From the NCBI GenBank assembly GCA_963680875.1, contig OY804579.1:49564536-49628535 (forward strand): a DNA stretch of 64,000 nt, in the 5' to 3' direction. Each line of letters starts with the position of its first letter. The stretch's first letter is position 1. The position numbers were made by a program, and so were the translations under genes. The notes beneath the pieces are model-generated. The model worked only from the letters and a program-made list of their open reading frames with translations, ran no database searches and had not been told where the DNA came from. This document shows, one piece after another, positions 40,227 to 51,626 of this stretch. This stretch comes from Bathymodiolus brooksi (taxonomy: Eukaryota; Mollusca; Bivalvia; Mytilida; Modiolidae).

Positions 40227-43200
40227 CAAAAAGATGGTATTTTACTATACTCATTACCCTGGGGCACTCAAAAAGAGGATATGTTACTATCCTCATTACC
40301 CGGAGCCATTTAATAGAGAACATGTTACTATCCTCTTTCCCCTGAGGCACTCAATAAGATGGTATGTTACTATCCTCATTCAATAGGGCACTCAATAAGA
40401 TAGTATGTTGCCATCCTCATTACCCTGGGGCACTCAATAAGACGGTATGTTTCTATCCTCATTCCCCTGGGTCACTCAATAAGATGGTATGTTACTATCC
40501 TCATTACACTGGGGCACTCAATACAATGATGTGTTACTATCCGCATTCCCCTGGGGCACTCAATAAGAAGGAATGTTACTATCCTCATTACCCGGAGGCA
40601 TTCAATAAGAGGATATGTTGCTATCCTCATTACCCGAAGGCACTCAATACGATGATATGTTACTATCCTCATTCTCCTGAGGCACTCAATAAGAGGATAA
40701 GTTTTTATTTTTATTATGCTGAGGCACTCAATACGATGATATGTTATTATCAGCATTCCCCTGGGGCACTCAATAAGATGGTATGTTACTATCCTCATTC
40801 CCCTGGGGCACTCAATAAGAGGATAATTTACTATTCTTATTATGCTGAGGCACTCAATAAGATGATATGTTACCATCCTCATTCCCCTGGACACTCAATA
40901 AGATGGCATGTTAGTATCCTCATTTCCCTGGGGAACGCAATCAGATGGTATGTTACTATTCTCATTACCCTGAAGCACTCAATAAGATCGTATTTTACTA
41001 TTTTCATTACCCCGAGGCACTCAATAAGATGATATGTTACTATCTTCATTATCCTGAGACACTCAATAAGATCATATGTTACTATCCTCATTCCCCTGCG
41101 TCACTCAATAAGAGGATAATTTCCTATTCATATCATGCTGAGCCACACAATAAGATGATATGTTACTACCCTCATTCCCCTGGGGCACTCAATAATATTG
41201 GAATGTTGCTATCCTCATTCCCCTACAGCACTCAATAAGATGGTTTGTTACTATCCTTGTTATCCTGGGGAACTCAATAAGATGGTATTTTACTATCCTC
41301 ATTTCCCTGGGGCATTCAATAAGAGGGTATGTTACTATTCTCATTCCCCTGGGGCACTTAATAAGATGGTATGTTACTATCCTCATTCCCATGGGACACT
41401 GCACTCAATAAGATGGTGTTACTATCCTCATTCCGCTGGGGCACTCAATAAGAGGATATGGTATTTTCCTCATTACCCGGAGGCACTCAATAAGACGATA
41501 TGTTACTATCCTCATTAACCTGGGGCACTCAATAAGAGGATATGTTGCTATCCTCATTACCCTGAGGCACTAGCTAAGATGATATGCTACTATCCTCATT
41601 CCCCTTGGGCACTCAATAAGAGGATAAGTTACTATTCTTATTATTCTAAGGCACTCAGTAAGAGGATATGTTACTATCCTCATTACCCGGAGGCACTCAA
41701 TAAAAAATTTTGCTACTATCCTCATTCTCCTGAGGCACTCATTAAAATGATACGTTGCTTTCCTCATTCCCCTCGGGCACTCAATAAGATGGTATGTTGC
41801 TATCCTCATTCCTCTGGGGCATTCAATAATATGGTATGTTGCTATCCTCATTCCCCTGGGGCACTCAATAAGATGTTATGTTGCTATCCTCATTACCCTG
41901 TGGCACTCAATAAGATGATATGTTACTATTCTCATTACCCTGAGGCACTCAATAAGATGGTATGCTACTATCCTCACTCCCTGTGGGCACTCAATAAGAT
42001 GGTATGTTACTATCCTCATTACCATGAGGCACTCAATAAAAGGATAAGCTACTATTCTTATTATACTGAGGCACTCAATAAGACGATATGTTACTGCCGT
42101 CATTCCCCTGGGGCACTCAATAAGATGGTATGTTACTATCCTCATTCCCGTGGGGCACTCAATAAGATGGTATGTTGTTATCCTCATTCCCTGAGGCACT
42201 CAATAAGATGGTATGTTGCTATCCACATTACCCTGGGGCACTCAATAAGAGGATAATTGACTATTGTTATTGTGCTGAGACACTCAATAAGATTATATGT
42301 TACTACCCTCATTCCCGTGGGGCACTCAATAAGATGGAATGTTACTATCCTTATTCCCTGGGGCACTCAATAAAATGATGTGATACTATCCTATTCCCCT
42401 GGGACACTCAAAAAGATGGTATTTTACTATACTCATTACCCAGGGGCACTCAAAAAGAGGATATGTTACTATCCTCATGACCCGGAGGCATTTAATAAGA
42501 GAATATATTACTGTCCTCTTTCCCCTGAGGCACTCAATAAGATGGTATATTACTATCCTCATTATCCTGAGGCACTCAATAAGAGGATCAGTTATTATTC
42601 TTAATATGCTCAGGCACTCAATAAGATGGTATGTTACTATCCTCATTTCTCTGAGGCACAAAATAAGAGGATAAGTTACTATTCTTATGTTTCTGAGGCA
42701 CTCAATAAGATATGGTAATACTCTCATTCCCCTGTGGCACTCAATAATATGGTATGCTATTATCCTCATTACCCTGATGCTCTCAATAAGATGCTTTGTT
42801 TGCTACCCTCATTACTCTGAGGCACTCAATAGGAAGATAAGCTACTATTCTTATTATGCTGAGGCACTGAATAAGATGATATGTTACTACCCTCATTCCC
42901 CTGAGGTACTCAATAAGATGGTATGTTACTACCATCTTTCCCCAGAAACACTCAATAAGATATGTTACTACCCTCATTCCCTTGGGTCACTCAATAAGAT
43001 GGTATGAAACCACCTTCATTCCCCTGGGGTACTAAATAATATGATATATTACTATCCTCATTACCCGGAGGCACTCAATAAGATGGTTTGTTACTATCCT
43101 CATTTCCCTGATGCACTCAATAAGAGGATAAGTTACTATTATTATGTTTCTGAGGCACTCAATAAGATATGTTACTACTCTCATTCCACTGTGGCACTCA

Positions 43201-46143
43201 ATAAGATGGTATGTTACTATCCTCCTTACCCTGAGTCACTCATTAATATGGTATGTTAATATCCTCATTACCCTGATGCTCTCAATAAGACGGTATGTTA
43301 CTATCCTCATTACCCTGAGCCACTAAATAAGATGGTATGTTGCTCTCATCATTACCCTGAGGCACTCAATAAGATGGTATGTTACTATCCTCATTACCCT
43401 GAGGCATTCAATAAAAGGATAAGTTACTATTCTTATTATGCTGAGGCACTCAATAAGATTATATGTTACTACCCTCATTCCACATGGGCACTCAATAGGA
43501 TGGTATGTTACTATCCTCATTCCCGTGGGGCACTCAATAAGATGGTATGTTACTATCCTCATTCCCTAGGGCACTCAATAAGATGGTATGTTGCTATCCT
43601 CATTACCCTGGGGCACTAAATAAGACGGTATGTTTCTATCCTCATTCCCCTGAGGCACTCAATAAGATGGTATGTTGCTATCCTCATTACACTGTGGCAC
43701 TCAATAAGAAGGAATGTTACTATACTCATTACCCTGGGGCACTCAAAAAGAGGATATGTTGCTATCAGCATTACCCGGAGGCATTCAATAAGAGGATATG
43801 TTACTATCCTCATTACCCGAAGGCACTCAATACGATAATATGTTACTATCCTCATTATTATGCTGAAGCACTCAATAAGAGGATATGTTACTATCCTCAT
43901 TACTCGGCGACATTCAATAAGATAGTATGTTACTATCCTCATTCCCCTGGGGCACTCAATAAGACGATAATTTACTATTCTTATTATGCTGAGGCACTCA
44001 GTAAGATCATATGTTACTATCCTCATTCCGCTGGGGCACTCAATAAGATGGTATGTTGCTATCCTCATTACCCTGAGACACTCAATAAGAGGATAATTTA
44101 CTATTCTTATTATGCTGAGGCACTCAATAAGAGGATAATTTACTATTCGTATTATGCTGAGGCACTGAATAAGATGATATGTTATTATCCTCATTCCCCT
44201 GGACACTCAATAAGATGGTATGTTACTATCCTCATTCCCCTGGGGCACACAATCAGATGGTATGTTACTATCCTCATTACCCTGAGGCACTCAATAAGAT
44301 CGTATTTTATTATTTTAATTACCCCGAGGCACTCAATAAGATGATATGTTACTATTTTCATTATCCTGAGACACTCAATAAGATCATATGTTACTATCCT
44401 CATTACCCTGGGACACTCAATCAGAGGATAATTTACTATTCTTATTATGCTGAGGCATGCAATAAGATGATATGTTACTATACTCATTCCCCTGGACACT
44501 CAATAAGATGGTATGTTACTATCCTCATTCCCCTGGGGCACGCAATCAGATGGTATGTTACTATCCTCATTACCCTGAGGCACTCAATAAGATCGTATTT
44601 TACTATTTTATTTACCCCGAGGCACTCAATAAGATGATATGTTACTATCCTCATTATCCTGAAACACTCCATAAGATGATATGTTACTATCCTCATTATC
44701 CTGAGGCACTCAATAAGATGATATGCTACTATCCTCATTCCCATGGGGCACTCAATAAGATGGTATGTTCCTATCCTCATTCCCCTTGAGCACTCAATAA
44801 GATGGTGTGTTACTATCCTCATTCCCCTGGGGCACTCAATAAGATGGTATGTTGCTATCCTTATTATCCTGGGGACCTCAATAAGATGGTATTTTACTAT
44901 CCTCATTTCCCTGGGGCACTCAATAAGATGGTATGTTACTATCCTCATTACACTGGGGCACTCAATACAATGATGTGTTACTATCCTCATTCCCTTGGGG
45001 CACTCAATAAGAATGAATGTTACTATACTCATTACCCTGGGGCACTCAAAAAGAGGATATGTTGCTATCCTCATTACCCGGAGGCATTCAATAAGAAGAT
45101 ATGCCACAATCCTCATTACCCGAAGGCACTCAATACGATGATATGTTACTATCCTCATTCCCCTTAGGCACTCAATAAGAGGATATGTTACTATCCTCAT
45201 TAACCTGGGGCACTCAATAAGAGGACATGTTGCTATCCCCATTACCCTGAGGCACTAACTAAGATGATATGCCACTATCCTCATTCCCCTGTGGCACTCA
45301 ATAAGAGGATAAGTTACTATTCTTATTATTCTGAGGCACTCAGTAAGAGGATATGTTACTATCCTCATTACCCGGAGGCACTCAATGCAATTATATGTTA
45401 CTATCCTCATTCTCCTGAGGCAGTCATTAAAATGATACGTTGCTATCCTCATTCCTCTGGGGCATTCAATAAGATGGTATGTTGCTATCCTCATTCCCCT
45501 AGGGCACTCAATAAGATGATATGTTACTATCCTCATTACCCTGAGGCACTCAATAAGATGGTATGCTATTATCCTCACTCCCTGTGGGTACTCAATAAGA
45601 TGGTATGTTACTATCCTCATTCTCCTGGGGCACTCAATAAAATGGAATGTTACTAACCTCATTACCCTGGGGCACTCAATATGATGGTATGTTGCTATCC
45701 TCATTTCCCTGAGGCACTCAATAAGATGGTATGTTACTATCCTCATTCCCCTGGGGCACTCAATAAGATGGTATGTTACTAGCCTCATTCCTCTGGGGAA
45801 CTCAGTAAGATGGTATGTTACTATCCTCATTACCCTGAGGCACTTAATAATACGATATGTTGCTACCCTCATTCCCCTGGGGCACTCAACAAGATGATAT
45901 GTTTCTACCCTCATTACCCTGGGGCGCTCAATAAGATGAAATGTTACTATCCTCATTCTCATGGGGCACTCAATAAGATGGTATGTTACTAGCCTCATCC
46001 CCCTGGGGCACTCAACAAGAGGATATGTTACTATCCTCATTTGATATCATTAAGCAGGGATATAAAAAGAAAGCAAAATACTAATAAAATTGAAAACAAA
46101 TCTGTATTTGCAAATGATATATACATCTCAAAATTGTTTGTAG

Positions 46144-46725
46144 GTTGTGCGCCTGAGCGATTAGATGTTGCATTCTATTTAGTAAGAGACAAAGAGGTGT
46201 CAGAAACAGATATTCAAAATCAAGTGAATTTTGCAAAGGCGATAGTTAACGCTGCTACCGTTGGATTTATGCAAACACGATTCTCCTGTCATGTCTATGG
46301 ATCTACAGGAGAAGAAATATTTGATTTCAAATCAAAAACTTCTAAAGATGGTGTTCTTGCTGCTCTGGATGCTATTCCAACGTCTATTTCAGGCAGTGGT
46401 GTACTAGAAACGATCGAAAACATCAAATACATATGGGAAACTATATTTACAGTAGACAAGGGAGACAGACCAAACATTAGCGATTATTGTATAATGATGG
46501 CATCAGGCGAAAATAATGATACGTATGACTCTGCAGGCCGTTTGAAACCCAATGAATTAGATTTGGGAATTATTGACGCACAGACGAATTATGAAGCAAA
46601 TATGTATTATACCAGTTCAAGTTATGTTTCTTTTGCGGAACACCGACCAATTAGTTCTTTTTCTGTTATTAATTTGAATACAGAAGTAGAAGTTTTTACC
46701 AGCAAATTGTTTACCTGCAACTATT
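46144..46725 (+). CDS. exon 2: von Willebrand factor A-like domain
   Basis: The exon lies between an acceptor TTGTTTGTAG (AG at 46,142-46,143) and a donor ATT|GTAAGTATTT (GT at 46,726). It is 582 nt and enters and leaves in phase 1. It starts CAPERLDVAFYLVRDKEV, then follows the VWA order: helix SETDIQNQVNFAKAIV, strand RFSCHVYGSTGEEIFDF, helix region GVLETIENIKYIWETIF, strand ISDYCIMMASGEN, strand DLGIIDAQ, and last helix SFSVINLNTEVEVFTSKLF. The MIDAS DxSxS expected after the first strand is absent (YLVRDKEVSE), so classical metal-dependent ligand binding is doubtful. The likely role is extracellular protein binding. No antisense gene is supported. Confidence 0.7.
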
Positions 46726-46995
46726 GTAAGTATTTCTGCGTTAACACAGTTGTGTGGCATATCCTTGTATATTAATAAATATACTAAGAATGTATATTAT
46801 ATGTGTAAACCTATTAAATGATATTAAGGGATCGGTTAAAGCTTCTTTTGTTCTTTTATTGTAAGTATTTCGTTAACACAGTTGTGTGGCATATCCTTGT
46901 ATATATATATATATACTAATATATATGCTAAAAAAATGTATATTATGTGTGTAAGCCTATTAAATCATATTAAGGGATCGTGCAGGCTTCTTTTT
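46726..46995 (+). repeat. 135-bp duplication of intron start including the splice donor
   Basis: GTAAGTATTT and the following CGTTAACACAGTTGTGTGGC occur at 46,726 and again at 46,861 (offset 135 bp). The intron start after the VWA exon is therefore present twice, including its donor. Reading through from exon 2 meets an in-frame TAA just after TGGCATATCCTTGTATAT, so use of the second donor would truncate the protein. Confidence 0.8.
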
Positions 46996-47044
46996 GTTTT
47001 TATTGAAAAACCCATGTATGAAAAATGTTTCATTCGTATAACAG

Positions 47045-47166
47045 AACAAGTCGGCAAGAAAATGAGCACATATGGTACCCCTAGGAATGCAGAATGTCTG
47101 TTGAACAATACGTCCTCCAAACATATTCTTAGTTTGATCGATCTTGACAATTATGAAAAAAACATC
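47045..47166 (+). pseudogene. possible decayed exon (VWA end-like)
   Basis: After an acceptor-like TTCGTATAACAG the frame reads QVGKKMSTYGTPRNAECLL, then SSKHILSLIDLDNYEKNI before a TGA. The last part loosely resembles the terminal helix of a VWA domain (S..DL...I). Joining it in phase to exon 2 makes a TAA codon at the junction, and no good donor follows. It is either a relic of a duplicated VWA exon or chance. Confidence 0.25.
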
Positions 47167-47188
47167 TGATGAATGTGTCCTTTAACAG

Positions 47189-47407
47189 TGTCTGTGCTAT
47201 TCTCCTTATTGTGTGCAGAAGTTTATATTATTAGAAAAGAATATTTTAAAATGTTAGCCCAGACAGGAGATTACATGTTGGACATCTTGCCTCACGACGT
47301 TGTCTGTTGCGCAACTATTGTCCCACTGGACAACTATCCCGTATTGAATTTGGCTTTAACTGGATATGTAACCGATTTAGCTTTTAAATTACTAGTAATC
47401 GTACAAG
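47189..47407 (+). CDS. exon 3 (start uncertain): Cys-Cys module, first copy
   Basis: The frame reads VYIIRKEYFKMLAQTGDYML, LPHDVVCCATIVPLDNYP and FKLLVIVQ, ending in phase 1 at a donor CAAG|GTCATA. The strongest acceptor is TTATTGTGTGCAG (AG at 47,217-47,218), but joining there to exon 2 creates a TAA codon (T plus AA). The acceptor TTTAACAG (exon from 47,189) keeps the frame open, so I give that start with low certainty. The CC motif and closing VIVQ resemble exon 5 (ITCCGVIT and IIIVPG), suggesting a repeated module. A missing exon upstream is equally possible. Confidence 0.45.
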
Positions 47408-47526
47408 GTCATAAAAAAGTTAAATTTACACAAAAAAGAAAATTGAAACTAACAGTAATCAATGTCATTCCAATAACTGCATTCATGTTATCTACTCTAC
47501 AGTAAAAATGTTTGATCTTTTCATAG

Positions 47527-47595
47527 ATTGTGATGTTAATTATTTCGCATATGATGATCCAAAATTACTGAAGACGTATCAAGATTCCGACTCAG
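47527..47595 (+). CDS. exon 4: short linker exon
   Basis: A 69-nt exon between TTTTCATAG and CTCAG|GTAGG, phase 1 at both ends, encoding CDVNYFAYDDPKLLKTYQDS. The junction codons with its neighbours are GAT and GGT, so no stop arises. The composition is acidic. The function is unknown, and the call rests on splice sites and phase. Confidence 0.5.
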
Positions 47596-48690
47596 GTAGG
47601 TTGAAAAGCTAGAATTTACGTCTTAAATCACGAGAATATTCACCGACAAAAGTAAATCATGGTGTTTCATACATAAACATTAGAGGAATCCGATGGGGTC
47701 AATAAAGGACATTACAAAATTCCAGAGACACATGCAACATTGAGCGGAAAATATGACTAAATACTCATATTATCAAATATATGCTAAATTCGATTGTACT
47801 AAGCCTTGCGACTCATTTATCAATAAGAAAACATATTTTAGTGTAAATATTAATAAACTTTATATAAATTATATTTATATTTATGTCAAGAACGATAATT
47901 AATTATGTATACATGTTCACATGCTCCAGTGGTTTGTTAGGAGGTCTCATGCCTTATTTATGTTAGTTGTGTTTGTTTTTGTATAGTGGTGTCCGACACA
48001 TATAGTGGTGTGTTTTTGTTTTGTTTTTCTTTGCTACCCTATGTTGCCAGTTTCGCTGGATTGTCCATTTTTAATTGCTCCTTTGGTACACTCTAACGTT
48101 TATGAATTACATTTTAACCTCACATAGGTTAACTTTCAAAGTTAGGCATAAGCTTTTCGTTGCATTTATTTGATCTATGTGTGTCATCTTTTAAACCAGT
48201 GTCATATGGTATTGTGTACATCTGGCAAAAATGAACCGATATTCGTTAGTCCATTTTGAACTTGGTGGAATATATCATATGGTAGTTTGAACACAGGGTC
48301 ATTTTTCTATTAGTGTTGATGCTAGAGGCTCAGCTGAGCCTGCATTGCTCACATGATTACTAATACAGTACTTGGGTCCATGCAAGTTTGTACTTTTAAG
48401 GAAAATGCTTTTTATTCATAATCTCAAAAGGTCATATGTTAAACAATATATTGTGATGTAGTTGAGAGCTCACATTAGTTTCATTAAAACAATATTGCCG
48501 AAAAGATCGGAATGTAAATGTGTTATCTGTTTTAAGGCCGCAAAATATCTGAAACAGTTTTATATTCTATGGCTGTACATTTTGATTAAGCAAAATGACC
48601 GTTCGAATGCTATATTCCTAGATTGTTTAGTGATAGTTTGTTGGAATCTGCAGCACATGTATTACTCTTCATCAGTATCTCCTAAACTCA
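47596..48690. other. intron sequence, no further gene seen
   Basis: Long AT-rich intron part. A short stretch near 48,040-48,090 weakly resembles 17.5-17.7 kb on the other strand. No exon with matching phase and splice sites was found. Confidence 0.4.
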
Positions 48691-48965
48691 TTTAAACGGA
48701 GAGCGAGTTTATCACCGGGTTTGTGACTAGATTAAAACGACGGGTGTCACTAGTGGAGTAGGAACTGCTTACCTTCCGGAGCACCTGAGTTCACTCCGTT
48801 TTTGGGTGGGGTTCGTGTTACTCGATCTTTAGTTTTATGTGTATGTTTTGTAGATCGTTGTTTGTCCTTTTGTGCTTTTTCTTTTGGCCATTGTGTTGTC
48901 TGTTCTTCTTCGATATACCGATCTGATAGCTACTTTGGTATCTTCAAACTCTTCTTAAACACGAG
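48690..48965 (+). mobile_element. retroelement tail fragment
   Basis: Contains TATCACCGGGTTTGTGACTA, ACTAGTGGAGTAGGAACTGC, CTTCCGGAGCACCTGAG and GGGGTTCGTGTTACTCG, collinear with the copies at 6,511 and 11,770. Confidence 0.7.
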
Positions 48966-48999
48966 TTCATGGTTGAACCTATATATCAATGTCGACAGA

Positions 49000-49175
49000 A
49001 TAGTAGCACGTGTAGATCGTATTGTAGAAAAGAGTACTAGGGACCATGATTGTGTACCGGCTATGCATCGTGGTCAAGTGAGAGTTACACCGGATTGTGA
49101 TTACGACATACGGAACATATATATGGTTATTTTTTGACACAGATATGCCGTAACGGCTAACCAAGTCATTGTGGC
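49000..49175 (-). mobile_element. retroelement fragment, reverse orientation
   Basis: On the minus strand the sequence encodes SRYGISVSKNNHIYVPYVV, which fits the coding end and tail start of the same element family. It lies tail-to-tail with the preceding plus-strand fragment. Confidence 0.55.
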
Positions 49176-49584
49176 GAACGGAACACTTTTAAAGTAATGA
49201 CGTCAACTTAACCTCTATGACGCCTTGGTTCAGTAGTTTCCTTGTTAGCAGCAACCCACTAAAAAATCAAGGGAATCATGATATGAACCACACATACTGA
49301 AAAATAAAAGTACAGTGAACTTGTGCAATCCGACACGTGAGTTTTCCGACATCCTGTGACATCCGACAAAAATGTATGGTCCCATAGTATTTCTGTTAAT
49401 TAAAATAATCCTGAGTATTCCGACATCCTGTACAATCCGACACATTTCCCTGGTCCCTAGGGTGTGTAGGATTAGACAGGTTCCATTGTATTAGCTATAT
49501 GTTGTATCAAATAGTATTTTGCACATATCATCCTTTTATTAAGGTAATACTAAATTTGAATATATTCAAATCTTCTCCATTCAG
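49176..49584. other. intron sequence with a diverged internal repeat
   Basis: Two related stretches, CCGACATCCTGTGACATCCG (about 49,346) and CCGACATCCTGTACAATCCG (about 49,420), each followed by a GGTCCC block, form a degenerate repeat of about 75 bp. Otherwise nothing is recognised up to the next exon. Confidence 0.4.
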
Positions 49585-49755
49585 GTAGATTGTATTTATT
49601 AGCGGATGGACCATGGAACATAACGTGCTGTGGTGTGATAACATCCTGGATATTCTATGTAAAAGATAGCGGAACGCTTAAAATGTGCGTTTTCCGGCCA
49701 ACAGGGACGACAAACCAGTATAAAATAGTAGGATATACTATAATTATTGTTCCAG
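49585..49755 (+). CDS. exon 5: Cys-Cys/VFRP module, first half
   Basis: A 171-nt exon between CTCCATTCAG and TTCCAG|GTGTG, phase 1 at both ends. It encodes RLYLLADGPWNITCCGVITS, then WIFYVKDSGTLKMCVFRPT, then YKIVGYTIIIVP. The W..xCCGxI..W.FY..SG....VFRP...Y.IVGY pattern is a beta-rich extracellular module that I recall in unnamed bivalve and other invertebrate proteins beside VWA or cadherin domains. It continues in exon 6 (junction codon GAA). The function is unknown; ligand binding is a guess. Confidence 0.65.
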
Positions 49756-49857
49756 GTGTGTTTATTAATATTAATCCTTGTGAATTTCTAAACTAAGATC
49801 AAACAAATCTTCACACAGAATTATGAAATATTCACAACTAATATATAAAAGATTGAA

Positions 49858-50150
49858 AATACCAGAAGAGTAATCAGAAGAATAGACAATACAATGGCCA
49901 AATGAAAAAGCACAAAGAGATAAACAATGAATTACAAAACACTACACAGTTCAAGTAAAGATTGATCAGTACTAGCCGCACAATAAGAGGTGACAAGCAG
50001 TTCCTGCTCCATTAGTTGCACACGTCGTGTTACTCTTGTCAAACATTTGGTAGTGAGTCATGAATGAGGAAAGGAACGAATTGCGATTACGACAAAGGAG
50101 GCATATCCGTGGTTATTTGTGACACAGATATTCCGTAACGGCAGCCTCAA
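49858..50150 (-). mobile_element. retroelement tail fragment, reverse orientation
   Basis: The minus strand reads ACCACGGATATGCCTCCTTT, CACGACGTGTGCAACTAATG, GGAGCAGGAACTGCTTG and CCATTGTATTGTCTATTC, in the order of the family. It is the most complete reverse copy in the window. Confidence 0.65.
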
Positions 50151-50481
50151 TATTTCTATTAAGAATGAGCTTTTCCTTATTTATCTTATTTGTGTATTTC
50201 TTTGTTTTTGTTGAGTTTGTTTTACAATTTCAATTGTTGCAAAATTAATAAATATTTACTAGTTGTAAGATTATTATTCATTCTTACCACGAAACTAATA
50301 GATACAATAAAAAAAATATTAGTCCCTCAAAGTATATAAATATTCACTTCAGTCAAGTAATTATACAAAATATTGATCAATTGGTAACAAGAGGTGACCT
50401 TCAGAGCTACCGGGGGTATGGGGCTAAAATTTATGAGCAATTGTATCGTATCTATAATGAACATTGTTTTCTCTTTGACAG

Positions 50482-50549
50482 AAACGAGCATTGATACACT
50501 TTTAACGTATCCAAATATTGTTGGTCAAAGGATAGCTATTAAAGAAGGA
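50482..50549 (+). CDS. exon 6: module, GDxIGW segment
   Basis: The acceptor is TCTCTTTGACAG (AG at 50,480-50,481). The exon starts in phase 1 and ends in phase 2 at GGATG|GTACGA, about 68 nt. It encodes TSIDTLLTYPNIVGQRIAIK followed by EGDKIGW, the conserved GDxIGW end of the exon-5 module. The split Trp codon TG|G is completed exactly by the phase-2 acceptor of exon 7. The last base is approximate to within one or two positions. Confidence 0.6.
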
Positions 50550-50600
50550 GATAAAATAGGATGGTACGAACCATACATAATTATATAACACCAGAATTGT

Positions 50601-50872
50601 GAGGAGCCGTCTTGGTCGTGATCATATGTTAATTGGAGTTGCAACTACCTATGGAATCAGTGCCTATCACCACTATAACGTTATGAGTTCGAACCCCGTT
50701 TACGGCGAGGGGAGCTCGACACAACATTATGTGATAAACTTTATCAGTGACTTGCTGCAGTTCGGTGGTTTTCTCCGGGTACTCCGGTTTTTTTCCACCG
50801 CTTAAGCTGACCGCCGCCACGATATAACTGAAATGATGTTGAAAGTGGCGTTAAACACCATAACCCTAACCC
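50601..50872 (+). mobile_element. tRNA-related SINE, most complete copy
   Basis: Head GCCGTCTTGGTCGTGATCAT, B-box-like GAGTTCGAACCCCG at about 50,685-50,698, body with GGTGGTTTTCTCCGGGTACT, then the conserved end ATATAACTGAAATGATGTTG and GTGGCGTTAAACACCATAAC, closing with a CCCTAACCC tail. It is the same family as the reverse copies at 13,552 and 57,012. It sits in the intron between exons 6 and 7. Confidence 0.8.
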
Positions 50873-51626
50873 ATAATTGTGGACAGAAAGAAAGTTTAAA
50901 CAATGATGGTAAATCATTCCATCAATAGCCTCTGACCTCAAAACACTGAATACGGCTTGGGACAGGCACACACACACAGATGTGGCGGTGTTAAACTGGT
51001 TAATGGAATATCTACACTCACCTCTTAATAAATGCACATGCAACGTCAATATAAATATAAACAATCAATTGTACACACTTCCACTCCAAACAAAAAACCC
51101 ACATACTATCACAACTTTGAAGAACAAACACAAACATGGACAGTACGATAACAGGATCAGTGGCTGCTAGGCTAGGATGGAAAAATCTGTTGGTTAAAGA
51201 CCATTACTGTTAAAACAAAACACATAACTGATTCTTTATGTATGACACTCGTTGTGAAGATACCTCATTCAATTAAGAAATAAGGAACCAGAGGCGAGGG
51301 ATTAAATTTACTAATATCCGCCAACCCATGTTAAAACTCAAAACACATTCTGGCTTCCATGATTTATTTCGATTCTGATATGTCTAAGAGTACAAATACT
51401 GTAGTATACTTTGATTGGAAGACGTTAATTTATATTTACGTTTGCGGAAAATATCGCACACAATTTATGCTGCCAATGGAAAAGTCAGTCACATTTACCG
51501 TGCGAATGAGATTACATCATCACTAAATCGCTCGTTGTCTACAAAGCGAAAGAAGGACGTCATGTTAGAATGTGTGTATATACTATAATTTAGGTAAAAC
51601 AAAACGTAATTACTTTTAATATGCAG
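50873..51626. other. intron sequence, no gene seen
   Basis: Intron between the SINE and exon 7. No additional exon, RNA gene or repeat recognised. Confidence 0.5.

Larger units (their letters stand above)
17911..46040. repeat. 28-kb minisatellite of about 42-bp units, some 670 copies
   Basis: The unit reads GGCACTCAATAAGATG, then a GATATGTTACTACC or GTATGTTACTATCC block, then CTCATTCCCCTG. Most units are 42 bp, with 36-44-bp variants. Because 42 is a multiple of 3, long open frames appear on both strands (plus-strand period LNKMICYYPHSPGA, minus-strand period MRVVTYHLIECPRG, up to about 265 residues). These frames overlap on both strands and follow the period, so I do not call genes. From about 36 kb rightwards a variant with AAGAGGATAAGTTACTATTC and TTATTATGCTGAGG becomes common. 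The array lies in the presumed intron 1, ending about 100 bp before the VWA-like exon. Confidence 0.95.

Noticed and set aside
17911..46040. Dozens of open frames of 60-265 residues on both strands in the 42-bp array
   Set aside because: They follow the 42-bp period, overlap on both strands and in several frames, and have no start context or conserved domain. They arise because the unit length is a multiple of 3.
17911..46040. CRISPR-like alternation of conserved and variable blocks
   Set aside because: Units are directly tandem with graded divergence, there are no unique spacers of constant length, and the genome context is eukaryotic with introns.
46295..46477. Antisense frame within the VWA exon
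   Set aside because: It is the shadow of a coding exon, with no splice or domain support.
48462..48695. 77-residue plus-strand frame with CKCVICFKAAKYL
   Set aside because: A short intronic frame without acceptor and donor in matching phase; no domain recognised.
50629..50820. Overlapping open frames on both strands near 50.6-50.8 kb
   Set aside because: They are contained in a tRNA-related SINE.
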